In this document: positions 11,701 through 22,941 of the stretch, piece by piece
Layout of the letters: every line of letters begins with the position of its first letter
How positions within the stretch are numbered: position 1 is the stretch's first letter
Assembly: GCF_000165395.2 (NCBI RefSeq)
Contig: NC_010574.1
Span: forward strand, 434,001-498,000
Length of the DNA: 64,000 bases
Direction: 5' to 3'
Source: Babesia bovis T2Bo
Taxonomy: Eukaryota > Apicomplexa > Aconoidasida > Piroplasmida > Babesiidae
Position numbers and translations under genes: made by a program
Notes under the pieces: model-generated
Seen by the model: the letters and a program-made list of their open reading frames with translations, nothing else
Database searches by the model: none
Told to the model about the DNA's origin: nothing

Positions 11701-12431
11701 ATTCATCTGCCAAATCACTAGTAGACACCGCAATGTGCCATTTGGCTACGTGTGAGGATTATGCAATACAACTGTGCCCATTCATAAGTGCCGACCAGTT
11801 GGAGTCACTGGTGACGCACTTGTTTAACAGGGGCACCGAGGACCAGTTGAAGCATGTACTCAGTTTACTAGTAGAGGTGCCACATACATTCAGACGTGAG
11901 CAGAAGGAACTTAACCTAGCATTGCCTCAGCATTTCATGTACCACTGCTACAGCGTTAAACCAGTTAAGGACCAATTAAAACGACAGACGGGACTACTCG
12001 ATCATTGTATCGACTCTTGCGTATCAGGATACATGCCCGTGGAATCAGCACTATCGGCATGTACATTGATAGTCGAGAGCCCAGAGGAGGTTTCGTTCGT
12101 CTTCGGGAGGGTGTTGTGCCAACTGGTACAAAAGGTTACCCAAGCTCGCAGTGTAGTTGTGCAGTCGATTTTACCAGCACTTTTCAAACGCAACGCATGG
12201 GTTAACAAGATGCTCTGGCGCGGTGTTATCATTTGCATGACTACATTATGGCCTGGTCATAAGGAGTACATTTGCAGGTTACTCCTGCTGCTGCCGCCGG
12301 AGTACGGCGAAGCCACTATCAAGGCGCTACAGATACAACACAACGTCATAGCTTACATGGAGTCTACACTGCCTCAACTTGACCACACCGTTCACATACC
12401 GAGCTATATCAAAATGATGCTGTCACTCTAA
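8741..12431 (+). CDS. Symplekin/Pta1 homolog, pre-mRNA 3'-end processing scaffold
   Basis: The main exon is 9007-12431. I propose three short 5' exons (8741-8749, 8784-8864, 8900-8948) joined by introns of 34, 35 and 58 nt; the small first exon and the third donor are uncertain. The protein is about 1,187 aa. The start of the main exon shows a HEAT-like repeat (LLNDGDAAVRNEALHCF). The last 200 residues match the symplekin C-terminal domain: an ILPALFKRNAWVNKMLWRG segment followed by LLLLLPPEYGEATIKAL, corresponding to the family's VWxxKKVWEGF and LLQLPPAQLEDVL. Symplekin scaffolds the cleavage and polyadenylation complex in the nucleus. The middle is poorly conserved, as is usual in protists. 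Confidence 0.82.
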
Positions 12432-12723
12432 TGGAGTTAATCTGTATAGCCTTACATAGTGGATATATGTTCTAGAGTATCTAATGCAATAAGCCGGACC
12501 TAATATGTAACAAGTTGATTGGCATTACCTGGTAGCCTAAGTATAGGTATAACCCAGCTTGACTATATAGTTCTGTATCATTCAATGGCAATCACTACCG
12601 TGAAGTATGTGTATGAAGTACTAGGAAAGAATCAAGTGGCACTTATAACCACATTGGTATAACTCATGGTTAGGTACTAACTGAAACTATACATGTTCAA
12701 CGAAACTTTGAGGCTACAATTGA

Positions 12724-12796
12724 GGGTAGTTGGCGCAGTTGGTTAGCGCGCGGGTCTCATAATCCCGAGGTCGTGAGTTCGAGCCTCACACTACCC
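12724..12796 (+). tRNA. tRNA-Met (elongator), anticodon CAT
   Basis: A 73-nt cloverleaf without intron. The acceptor stem GGGTAGT pairs with ACTACCC over seven base pairs; the D arm is GCGC/GCGC; the anticodon loop CTCATAA carries CAT; the variable loop is AGGTC; the T arm GTGAG-TTCGAGC-CTCAC is perfect. The T31-T39 mismatch and the variable loop match eukaryotic elongator Met tRNA rather than the initiator. A and B boxes lie inside the gene (TGGCGCAGTTGG and GGTTCGAGCC type). No terminal CCA is encoded, as expected in a eukaryote. The 3' flank has a T-run only further downstream. Confidence 0.95.
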
Positions 12797-12962
12797 AAAT
12801 ACCTATTCATGAACACATTGTTATTAAACACAAATGTAGTTGTTTTCAGAGCCTACCTCTTTGCATAAATTGTTTTTTGGCGTTATTTTTTTGATGTCCA
12901 CACTGCCGTGGACCTTCCAGGGGATGAGTAGTTAGACATACCTATCGCTTTCCTATTTGATA

Positions 12963-13385
12963 ATGGAATCTCATGGTAGAATCGCAATGGATAACCCTGA
13001 AGTTGGTCAATTAATTCATCGTGACGAGCTTATGTGGCCGCAAGGACTCGGTGATAGTCATGTTACACATGATTCCGATAACCAGCACATCAACGATCAC
13101 TGGCCAATGCCTCCATCATCAAATATTGACCACAATATGCGCAACGTGCCTTGTGTTAATGGATACAGTGATTTCGAGCATGAATTAAACGGTTTGGATA
13201 ATGGGAGGTCAAATCCAGTACAATTGATGCCCGCAAGCGACGAGTTCTTAGGATCAGAAGGATGGCTCTATGGGCTTGAGGGACTCCTTGACTCAATAGA
13301 GAGTCAAGCCATTGCACATGCTCCCATCGTAACCGCTGAAGGTATAGTCAGGGAGCAGGTTAGCCATCGCTTACTCGGGAGGTAA
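12963..13385 (+). CDS. Small hypothetical protein
   Basis: An ORF of 140 aa from the ATG at 12963. It is acidic and rich in His, Asn, Asp and Gly, with no signal peptide, membrane segment or recognisable domain. The C-terminal part (about 90-140) is more hydrophobic and includes a possible helix around EGLLDSIESQAIAHA. It stands alone between the tRNA gene and eIF3m, in the same direction as both. Codon use is like the neighbours, which supports a real gene, but I cannot assign a role and an upstream exon is possible. Confidence 0.5.
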   Translation: MESHGRIAMDNPEVGQLIHRDELMWPQGLGDSHVTHDSDNQHINDHWPMPPSSNIDHNMRNVPCVNGYSDFEHELNGLDNGRSNPVQLMPASDEFLGSEGWLYGLEGLLDSIESQAIAHAPIVTAEGIVREQVSHRLLGR

Positions 13386-13868
13386 CCACATTTTATTACC
13401 GAGACACCTACTGGATGCCAGACGATATTACTACTGTGGACATTACGTTTTATATTGCATCGTTTATGTACCCTGCCGTACCTGTGTACGCGTGGTGACA
13501 GGACCGCTAAAAGAGCTGCATATTTACGTCACTATCGAGTTTAGGACCATATATCAATTAGGTGTAAGGCTGTAGGGTTACCAGAATTCCAGTATTACAC
13601 ACATGGTTACCTTTGTTTGGATACACTAGCGCAGTCCATGTGTGACTATTTCTGTAGAGAAGTCCAACACATCCCGAGCTATATGTCGTGTCTAGACCTA
13701 TATTACATTGAACAAAATAATATAATAGCATTCCACATGTTTTGTGCAGTTAACTAGTATTAGTGCCGATATCTTAGCTCGCGTTGCTTGTGCGCCTTGA
13801 CCTTTCCCCATCCGGCGGGTGTATATATGTACAGATGACACAGGAATCTTGTACATTTCATTAACACC
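13386..13868. other. Intergenic region before eIF3m
   Basis: About 480 bp with no supported gene. The reverse-strand ORF ending near 13760 overlaps the eIF3m first exon and is treated as a shadow. No repeat or RNA structure was noticed. Confidence 0.5.
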
Positions 13869-15195
13869 ATGACGACATTTGTTCCCTTATCGCAGGACAC
13901 TGAAGGCGCAGTGAGCTCCGCTGCCCTGGGTGATTGGATCTTGTCCATCATTAAGGTCAGGGAACCCAGCAAGACCAACGAATACTACAGCAAGTTGTTA
14001 AACCTATTTCAAGAAGTGGATGGCGAACAGGTTATAAAAGACCCATTTCAGCTATTCGAGCTATTATTGAGCGGTCACGATCTAGTGTTTGCGTTTCTAC
14101 AGGATGCCAAGGATAATGGCGAATCTAGTTTGATGAGCATAGATTCAGTTACCAGGGCGGAAGTAGAGGTATGATTTGTGATATCAGTTATACAGTGTGC
14201 AGGTCCCAGTTAAGTATGGCGACGCCGTTAAGCAGGTTGAGGAATATTTCACAGTGCTGATGTACATGCTCCAGCTACGATTCACCAGCAACGCCCAAAT
14301 CGATAAGGCTGGTACCCTGTTGTTGAAGGCTATATCCGGTGGTGATACCTTTGTTGAGTTGCGCTTAAAGTTGATGCAGATGCTCTATAACAGTGTTGAC
14401 GTGACGCTGCCACTTCGTGTGGTTGTGTACGTGGAAATATTGGAGTTCGCTTCGAGGCACGATTTGTTCCATACCCTGCTGCCGGTAATACAGAAACTGG
14501 ACGAATGGATGAAGGATTGGGTCATCGACAAGAAGACGCGAATCAATATCTACCGTATCATATCAGAGCAACTGGATAAAATGGGAAATTCCGAGCTGTC
14601 GTTCCATTACTGGGCCAAGTGCATCGAGTGCTGCGACCAAGATGCGTTGTATACATCGGATAACCTTAAGGTGATTGCCGATTTCTGTGTACGTAGCATT
14701 AACGCGGACGGCGTGTTGTATTTCGACCGTCTTCGCCACAAGCCCGCGATTGACCACTTGTCAAAGACTGAATTTGCCCTAGTGGTCGATATATTAGACC
14801 TGTTGATACAGGGTAGCGAAGATGATTTCGATGTCTTCCTGTCCAAGCACGGTGACAGCGCTCTTGCAGCCATTGGCATTTCCCCTGAAACTGTCAGGGC
14901 TAAGCTCAAGCTCCTGACAATAGCCTCCATCTGTCAAAACGAGCCTGAAGTACCAATCGCACGTATCCAGGAATGCTTGAAATTATCAAAGGATGAATCG
15001 GAAGAGCTTGTGGTCACCGCGATAACAAAGGGGGTATTAGACGGACTCATCGACCAACGCAGTGAAAAGGTTATCATAAGATCAGTAATGCAGCGCCAGT
15101 TCCGCAAGGAACAGCTACAGCAGCTACACTCCAACCTACTACAGTGGAAGAGCTGCGTCAGCAATTTGATATCAGTACTGGGCAATCAACCATAA
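13869..15195 (+). CDS. Translation initiation factor eIF3 subunit M (PCI domain)
   Basis: Two exons (13869-14168 and 14203-15195) with a 34-nt intron give 430 aa. The C-terminal PCI/winged-helix region (about 270-420) follows the eIF3m pattern: [16 protein letters not shown], then a helix, [16 protein letters not shown], then [15 protein letters not shown]. The helical repeats before it fit the family. eIF3m is a subunit of the 12-subunit eIF3 complex that prepares the 40S ribosome in the cytosol. CSN7 and proteasome PCI subunits were considered, but the end LLQWKxxVSNLIS is the eIF3m form (LLAWKENLTSVLS). Stop codons of this gene and the convergent RPN7 gene are about 35 bp apart. Confidence 0.92.
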
Positions 15196-15229
15196 GTTAA
15201 TGTAATACGCGATAGATTAAGTACCAAGT

Positions 15230-16633
15230 TTACATGTCCACAATACGTGATAGCTTCTGAATGCGGTTGAGCAGCATGTCGCCCTCCTTAACAATCTCAA
15301 TGTAATTCGTGTTCCGCTCGTCCATAATGTTGTTCTCAATAATGCCGTTAACAAGGTCAATCTTGCAATCCAGACGCATGCCACTTATGTAAGATACCAA
15401 CTCGTCCTCTATGAAGTCTGGTGGTAACTGAAATGCATGGGACATGTTCTCTATAGTCACGGATTTATACGGTCGCAAAAATTGACGATATGCCGGTAAC
15501 CTTGCCTGACGCAATATGTACTTGCAGTGCCTTGACATGTACTTGTCACGAAGTATAAGGTCATAAGTACGAGCTGGATATTATATAAAATGGACATAAG
15601 AACATACCAAGGTTGAACATGTAGTTTTTGTAGTTGCAGTGGTAAAAATCATATAACAGCTGGTGTAACAACGAGCCCTCAGTAGCCACCTGCGATACCT
15701 CCGGCGACTCCAAGACCTTAGTACGCAGTGTAGGCCTGTCCATAGTCACCAGTGATAGCACTACCGTGTACATCACAACGTCCTCTAAAGTTATAAGCTC
15801 CGTTGCGGTAAAAGTAGATAGTGAATTCATTAATATCTCAGCAGCAGGTTTAAACTTCCTACATATGATCAGTTCCAAAGCCTCATATACGTGAAGACGA
15901 TTGCGCATCTCCCAATCACCACGGTTATCAATGTCACTGCAACATTATATCAATGATATCCACAACATACGTCTTAGCCTTCTCCATGTACTTCATGAGT
16001 AAAGGGATATCATGAAAGAAAAATGCTATCCTTAGCAAGCATAACACTATCTCAAGCTTGCTGTTAACACCAACCGTCTGCTTAAGAGCAACCTCATACT
16101 GGAATACTGCATTGTCCTATGCGCATATAGCAACAAGAGGTACAACGAACCATGTCACCTATTTTAAGGTAATAATTAGCCTTCTCCAATATGGCGTCCT
16201 TGACCTCCGATGTGCCGTAGTTCTTCTCAGCAAAGTCTATTTTCTCATCCAGCTCAGAGATAACACGCTCATTGTTCTCCTTCAAATTGTCCATGGAGAC
16301 TACATCCCTGAATATGGGAAGCTGCTCACGCATACGCTCAAGGTATGGATACATGTCTGCAAACTATGCCATGTGTAATGTAAACCAACCATTTTGAACA
16401 ATATGGTCCAGCAGCTGCTGTTTCACCGATGCAGTGTCAATGCCAACATCTTCAGGTAACGTCAACAAATGCCTAGGATTCTGTATATACCACAAAAAAC
16501 ACTAACCTTAAACGATCAATTTCAAAATTTGGCAACGTCTTCAGCGTAGCTGTGGCCGCATTCTCTTTTCTATGGGAATTTATAAAATATTTTTACCACC
16601 AAAAAACACATACCTGTTGAATCGGTCAGCCAT
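15230..16633 (-). CDS. RPN7: 26S proteasome regulatory subunit RPN7 (PSMD6)
   Basis: Seven exons give 396 aa: 16633-16614, 16569-16507, 16472-16390, 16356-16151, 16116-15971, 15936-15608 and 15573-15230. The introns are 44, 34, 33, 34, 34 and 34 nt, all in phase. The protein contains LDEKIDFAEKNYGTSEVKDA, then GDWEMRNRLHVYEALELI, then the PCI domain, and ends LHC-like CKIDLVNGIIE and LLNRIQKLSRIVDM, all hallmarks of RPN7/PSMD6 (human protein 389 aa). The subunit belongs to the lid of the 19S particle that binds and deubiquitinates substrates. It is convergent with eIF3m, another PCI protein; this is probably chance. Confidence 0.95.
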
Positions 16634-17202
16634 ATTTATATATACTAACGAGATGTATCATACAGCATCACGGTATAGTACCTAGGGTTCTACAGTACCT
16701 ATGAAATTGATAGTGCCGTGTATTAGTTAATACACTAGATTATACCAAAATGTGCAAAAATGATTATTATGTGTAAACGGCATTAGTAATGTAGACGTGT
16801 TAACACAGACACAACCAGCACATCGATCTCGGGTATACCTACTAGATGCTATTACCCCTAACCGCATATATTATGTGTGCCTCAGGGACCGTAGATAAGG
16901 TTTAATACACTTTAATGGAATATCAAAAGCTGGGTAATAAATGGGATGTATATCAATAGTTCTATACCCGCGATATCACTTTAGTAGTGGATATTGCATT
17001 ATCAGTAGCCATTGTATACATTGGCGATGCATATAGATTATAAAGTTGCGATTACATAGCTATTCAGTATGGCCAAGAAGACCTGGGCGCGCCTCCCCAT
17101 TGCTGATCATGGGGGCTGGAGCCAAAATGGCTTCTAAATCATTGCGCGTAGTCTATATTCAGCGTGATACATAATATCGTATTGTTCATCTTGGTGGATA
17201 AG
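16634..17202. promoter_or_regulatory. RPN7-eL22 divergent intergenic region with an upstream ORF
   Basis: About 570 bp between divergent starts. It includes a GC-rich 22-codon ORF at 17069-17137 (MAKKTWARLPIADHGGWSQN plus two codons, then stop) placed 66 bp before the eL22 start. It could be a uORF in the eL22 leader or part of an alternative first exon. The rest is AT-rich with no gene. Confidence 0.35.
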
Positions 17203-17764
17203 ATGAAGGGTGTTAAAAAGGCCTCGAATGCCAAAACCATCCAACCTGGACAAAAGTCCAAGTTCCTTTTGGATTGCACAGCACCAGCAAATGACAATAT
17301 CATCAACCCTTCTGGTTTGGTATGTTTAAATTTCTATATAACCAACTAGTATCTCGTGATTTGTGTGGTGTAACCGCTATTGTATTAGCTGTATACTGAT
17401 AGTCGCAATAAAGGTCTTATTTATGACCTGGGTTCGTTCAGTTTCTAATCGATGCTGGCTCCTTTCACACTTTTCCAGGAGAAATTCTTGCAAGATCGCA
17501 TCAAGGTTGATGGAAAAACTGGTAACTTGGGAACCAACATCACGGTAACCAGGGAAAAGAACAAGATTTACGTTGTTGCCGACATTCCATTCTCCAAGCG
17601 TTACATAAAGGTATGGTCCCATTGATCAGATACATTCCCTACAGTACTTGACCAAGAAGTATCTTAAGAAACAACAACTTCGTGATTTCCTCAGGGTTGT
17701 CGCTAACAAGGAGCATTCATACGAATTGCGTTACTTCCAAATCAACGACGAGGCCGAGTCTTGA
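17203..17764 (+). CDS. RPL22: 60S ribosomal protein eL22
   Basis: Three exons give 122 aa: 17203-17319, 17479-17610 and 17645-17764, with introns of 159 and 34 nt. The family core is clear: [14 protein letters not shown] near the start, then [19 protein letters not shown], then [16 protein letters not shown] and [22 protein letters not shown] at the end. eL22 is a small protein of the large ribosomal subunit. The start at 17203 places a normal basic N-terminus before the conserved region. The first intron is the longest simple intron in this half of the window, which is common in ribosomal protein genes because regulatory elements may lie there. Confidence 0.93.
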
Positions 17765-18001
17765 TTGTTGTCAATTCAACGAACACATACTGACTCGTTG
17801 GGGTCATTAATGATGTATTACCACCGTCATTTTCTAATTACATAGTTATCTGTAGCACGTTTTTCATTAAGCAGTTCTAGGTGTTCACAACTTTTGTTGC
17901 AGATTTCCCGCTTTTCTGGTGGGTAGCCGGTTTACAAAAAGCAACGGTACTGCTGCGTCTTGTCAGGCATCTTCGCGCCACTTCGTATAATATTTTAAAA
18001 T

Positions 18002-18763
18002 ATGGAGAAGGAGAAAACGCAAGGTTATTCGGTACTTATCCGAAACCTTAAATATTCCACGAGAGCAAGTGAAGTCAGAGAAGCATTTGAGTGCTTCGGG
18101 AAGATCAGAGATGTGTACCTTCCACAAGACTACAGCAGTGGCATGCCTCGCGGCTTTGGATTCGTCGAATTCGTTGAGGAAGCCGCAGCATTGGATGCCA
18201 TTAGGAAGATGGACAATACAACTTTTAACGGAAAAGTCATAACTTGTTGCGAAGCACAGGATAGACGCAAGTCACCAAATTCAATGAGAAGAGCATATCC
18301 ATCAAGTAATCACCGATACCAAGCAAATCACTCCCAGGAACATCGTAATTCAAAACGTGGACAACCTTATGGACGTCCAAGGTCACGTAGCAGAAGCTTA
18401 GGGATGCGTTACCGCAAGTCACCCAGCTATGAACGTAGATACCCACAGCATCGGGACGATGATGTTTATCACTACAGAAGAGACAATGAACACTCACCGG
18501 AGCAGCAGAGAGTATATCGTAGATATGGACGTGAACGAGCTCGATCCCCGATGCACAGAGATGATCGTGATTACCGCGAACCTCGTGGCCGTGGAACTAG
18601 ACATCATGCTGATAAGCCATACCCTGAAGCACCATACTCCAGTGAATACTCTAGACGTGGATATGACCGAAGGTCACCGCCACCAAGGCGACGTCCCTCG
18701 CCATCACCCGATATGATCCCTGCAGAGGCTGGAGATGGCAGATCTGGAAGGCCAATGCATTAA
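18002..18763 (+). CDS. SR-type splicing factor (single RRM plus RS-like tail)
   Basis: Intronless 253-aa protein. An RRM spans about residues 8-86, with RNP2 VLIRNLKY and RNP1 RGFGFVEF. The rest is rich in Arg, Ser, Tyr, Pro and His with SRSR, RRSPP and RSPMHR type elements, i.e. a degenerate RS domain. This layout fits SRSF2/SC35-like or SRSF10-like factors that act in splice-site choice in the nucleus; which one cannot be decided. Its neighbour RBM25 is also a splicing factor. Confidence 0.82.
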   Translation: MEKEKTQGYSVLIRNLKYSTRASEVREAFECFGKIRDVYLPQDYSSGMPRGFGFVEFVEEAAALDAIRKMDNTTFNGKVITCCEAQDRRKSPNSMRRAYPSSNHRYQANHSQEHRNSKRGQPYGRPRSRSRSLGMRYRKSPSYERRYPQHRDDDVYHYRRDNEHSPEQQRVYRRYGRERARSPMHRDDRDYREPRGRGTRHHADKPYPEAPYSSEYSRRGYDRRSPPPRRRPSPSPDMIPAEAGDGRSGRPMH

Positions 18764-19046
18764 AATTTTAAGGTCGGAGTAGTAGTTCTACTACATATCG
18801 ACGTAATATTTAAAGGTTTGTGGTTTACTGGTTTTTACGGGAGCATAGCCCCGTTAATAAACCTATTAGTTCGGAAGAACATCGCAGCGGTACGCATGGA
18901 CAGATCGCCACAGGCCTCATAGACCATAATATATTAACAGTTGCAAGCACAATTTATTACGATCAGTTCACTCTATCAGAAGTCAACACGGCATTGAAAC
19001 TGCAAAGTGCCGACATAACAGATGTTAACTTTAGTGAACCTTGCAA

Positions 19047-20786
19047 TCAGTCCTTTTGTCTAATTTGGTGGAATATTAAATGGCGCCATAACTCTATAAC
19101 AAATCCACGACTGTCTTCATCCAGAAACTGCTCAACGTCAGAGAGTAAATCAGCAGGTTCAGGACGTTCTAACAAACGACCTGCAATAAAATCAAGTACC
19201 TCACCAACTACTGATTCATCGCCACCCATATATTCCATTATGCACTTACGCATCCACGGCTCTATTAGAGCCATCAGGCTCTTGTCACCAAGAACTATAT
19301 CCCAGTCTATAGCATAACCAAAGACGGCGTCAGCCTCCTTAGGTACACGAGACCATATCTCAGAATCCGGAATGCCCAGCTTAATTTTAGGCCTATAAGT
19401 ACGGTTAAACATAGGCTCGTCCTCTTCAGCAGTAGCACTGAAAACAGTAGGCACCGTCTTAGGGACCTCAACCACCGGCTGAGCCACAGTGGCTGGAGCA
19501 ATGGGTATCGTGCAACGCGGCTCAGCAGCATATAATTCCATAGACTCAGCCTTAGCATCCTCAAGGTCCATCTGACGCTCTAATTCACGCTCTTTGGCAT
19601 CAGTAGAGCGCGCGTAACCCTCAATGTCAGCACGTATCAAACGCTCACGCGTACTGCGCTTAACAGTGCCTATGCGATGCAGTTTGCGAAGTAGGTCCTC
19701 CTCTTCACGCAACCAGGCGTGCTCCTCCTTACGAAACAGCTCATCGTCAGAGCGCTGACGTGACTTCAGCTTGTTACGACGCTGCGTCTCCTTAGAATGG
19801 ACAACATACTCCTTAGATGTTACACTCTCAGATTCTGTACCAGCACTGGCGTCACTACGAATTGAAGAAACCTTACGAAGAACACGGCTAGTGTCCGGTT
19901 TCGAAACACCCGGCTGTGAACCAACAGATGATGACGATTCCTGCATAGCCATCACCTCATACTTTATCAAATTCTCAAGCTCTTCACGCAAATCTGATTC
20001 AGGAGCACGAAATAACTGTTCCAACTCTGCATCATTCAAGTCACCATGCTGCTCACGTAAAGAAGCCATCTGCTCTTTAACCCAGGCGTCAACAAGACGA
20101 CGAACCTTGTCGTTACAACTGACCTGTGTATAGATATAGATTATAAACAATAAACAACCTTTATTTCACCATCTCCAAACTTCAAGTTAGCCAAACACTC
20201 AAGAGCGTAATAAGCACCACGAGGAGTTTCAAACTCACAAAGAGCGAAATTTGCCAACAAACCACTTGATGGGTCAGTATGCCTCTTGAAATTAACCAAC
20301 TTGCCACATTTCTGTAGAATATAGAGTAAATATAAAAAAACTAACCTGCATTATATTAATCACAAAGTCGCTGGAAGTCCCGGAATATAAACCACCAACG
20401 TAGACTACATGAACCATAGGTGGAGGATCAGGGTCATGAGTTGGTAATGACACAGCAGCTGGCATCATCAATGTGTCCATCAAACCAGGAACCAATGCAG
20501 AAGAATATCCAACAGGTGCTATAGGAGCACTGGGAGCCTTCGTAATAACCACAGGAGGAGCTGAATACGGCGGCTCAGGAACATCCATAGCAACATGTGG
20601 AATCACTGGCGGACATGGAGGGACTATAACACCTAAACGTGATCTATAAATGATAGTAGAGAACACTTACCTGGTACAGGAGTCTGTACAGGGTACATAC
20701 CAGTGCCATAAGGCGGCTGCGGAGGAACTACATAGCATATATTACAGTAATAATAAACACCTACCATTAGGTAAATGAGATACCAT
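19047..20786 (-). CDS. RBM25 homolog (RRM and PWI domain splicing regulator)
   Basis: Five exons give 531 aa: 20786-20765, 20727-20671, 20632-20346, 20311-20159 and 20123-19047, with introns of 37, 38, 34 and 35 nt. A Pro-rich N-terminus leads into an RRM-like domain spread over exons 3-4 (VYVGGLYS, then ANFALCEFETPRGAYYALE). A charged Arg/Glu-rich central region follows. The last 90 or so residues are a PWI domain (WDIVLGDKSLMALIEPWMRK, then LLSDVEQFLDEDSRGFVIELWRHLIF). This RRM, charged region, PWI order is that of RBM25, a U1-associated regulator of 5' splice site use. Stop codon at 19047-19049. Confidence 0.88.
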
Positions 20787-21115
20787 CTCTAGCATTCAAT
20801 GATATATTCTAATAAATAACGGAATATCAAAAAATTATATTGCCAAGCGATATCGCGGAACATACACACAGTAGATTCTAAAACGCGATCGGTTATAAAC
20901 TATATCTTAAAGAAATATATACATCATCACATTTTAGTAACAATGACATATGTCCCACCAGGTTGTAGTGGAAGACGGCATATAAGGAGTATGAATTGAC
21001 CATAGCCAATGAAAGTATAGATTGAATAGCAATATTAAATTAAAGTATTTGATGGCTTCAAGTGAAGCCTTAAACGATATTAGAGTACGCTTACATTTCA
21101 TATGGAATAGGAGCT
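20787..21115. other. Intergenic region between RBM25 start and H3 stop
   Basis: About 330 bp of AT-rich sequence holding the RBM25 promoter and the H3 3' flank. No replication-type histone stem-loop was recognised after H3, in keeping with polyadenylated histone mRNAs in apicomplexans. Confidence 0.45.
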
Positions 21116-22344
<1,229 letters not shown>

Positions 22345-22770
22345 ATGACGGCCGATGAGAAGACTGCTGTTGGTGGTGGACGCAAAAAGACCGTCAAGTC
22401 GGTAACCAAGTCAGCCAAGGCTGGACTTCAGTTCCCTGTCGGTCGTATTGGCAGGTACCTCAAGAACGGTAGGTACGCCAAGCGTGTTGGTGCTGGTGCA
22501 CCTGTCTACTTGGCTGCCGTTTTGGAGTACTTGTGTGCCGAAATCTTGGAACTTGCTGGCAACGCTGCCCGTGACAACAAGAAGTCTCGTATCATTCCCC
22601 GCCACATCCAGTTGGCCATCAGGAACGACGAGGAGCTTTCCAAGTTCTTGGCCGGAATCACCATCGCATCCGGTGGTGTTATGCCAAATGTCCAGGCTGT
22701 CCTTCTCCCCAAGAAGAAGGATGGTGACGCTTCTCACTCCGCCATGGATGAGGACCACCACGATGACTAA
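22345..22770 (+). CDS. Histone H2A
   Basis: Intronless 141-aa protein. The core [20 protein letters not shown], then [20 protein letters not shown] and [20 protein letters not shown], is canonical H2A. The C-terminal tail ends in an acidic run (MDEDHHDD) and lacks the SQE/SQ motif of H2A.X. The N-terminus is short and lacks the long acetylatable tail of apicomplexan H2A.Z. A canonical H2A is most likely. Confidence 0.96.
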   Translation: MTADEKTAVGGGRKKTVKSVTKSAKAGLQFPVGRIGRYLKNGRYAKRVGAGAPVYLAAVLEYLCAEILELAGNAARDNKKSRIIPRHIQLAIRNDEELSKFLAGITIASGGVMPNVQAVLLPKKKDGDASHSAMDEDHHDD

Positions 22771-22941
22771 GCGTCTTCTTCAAGCATTAGCATAACATAT
22801 TGAGATGAACAGAGAGATTTTCTAAATACTTCCCCACCACACACCTTGGTGGAAAAACGATATTAGAGTAAAACTTACGATTTCAGGCTTCACTTGAAGT
22901 CATCAACTCACACATTTAATTTTATAGTTGTACATAATCAA

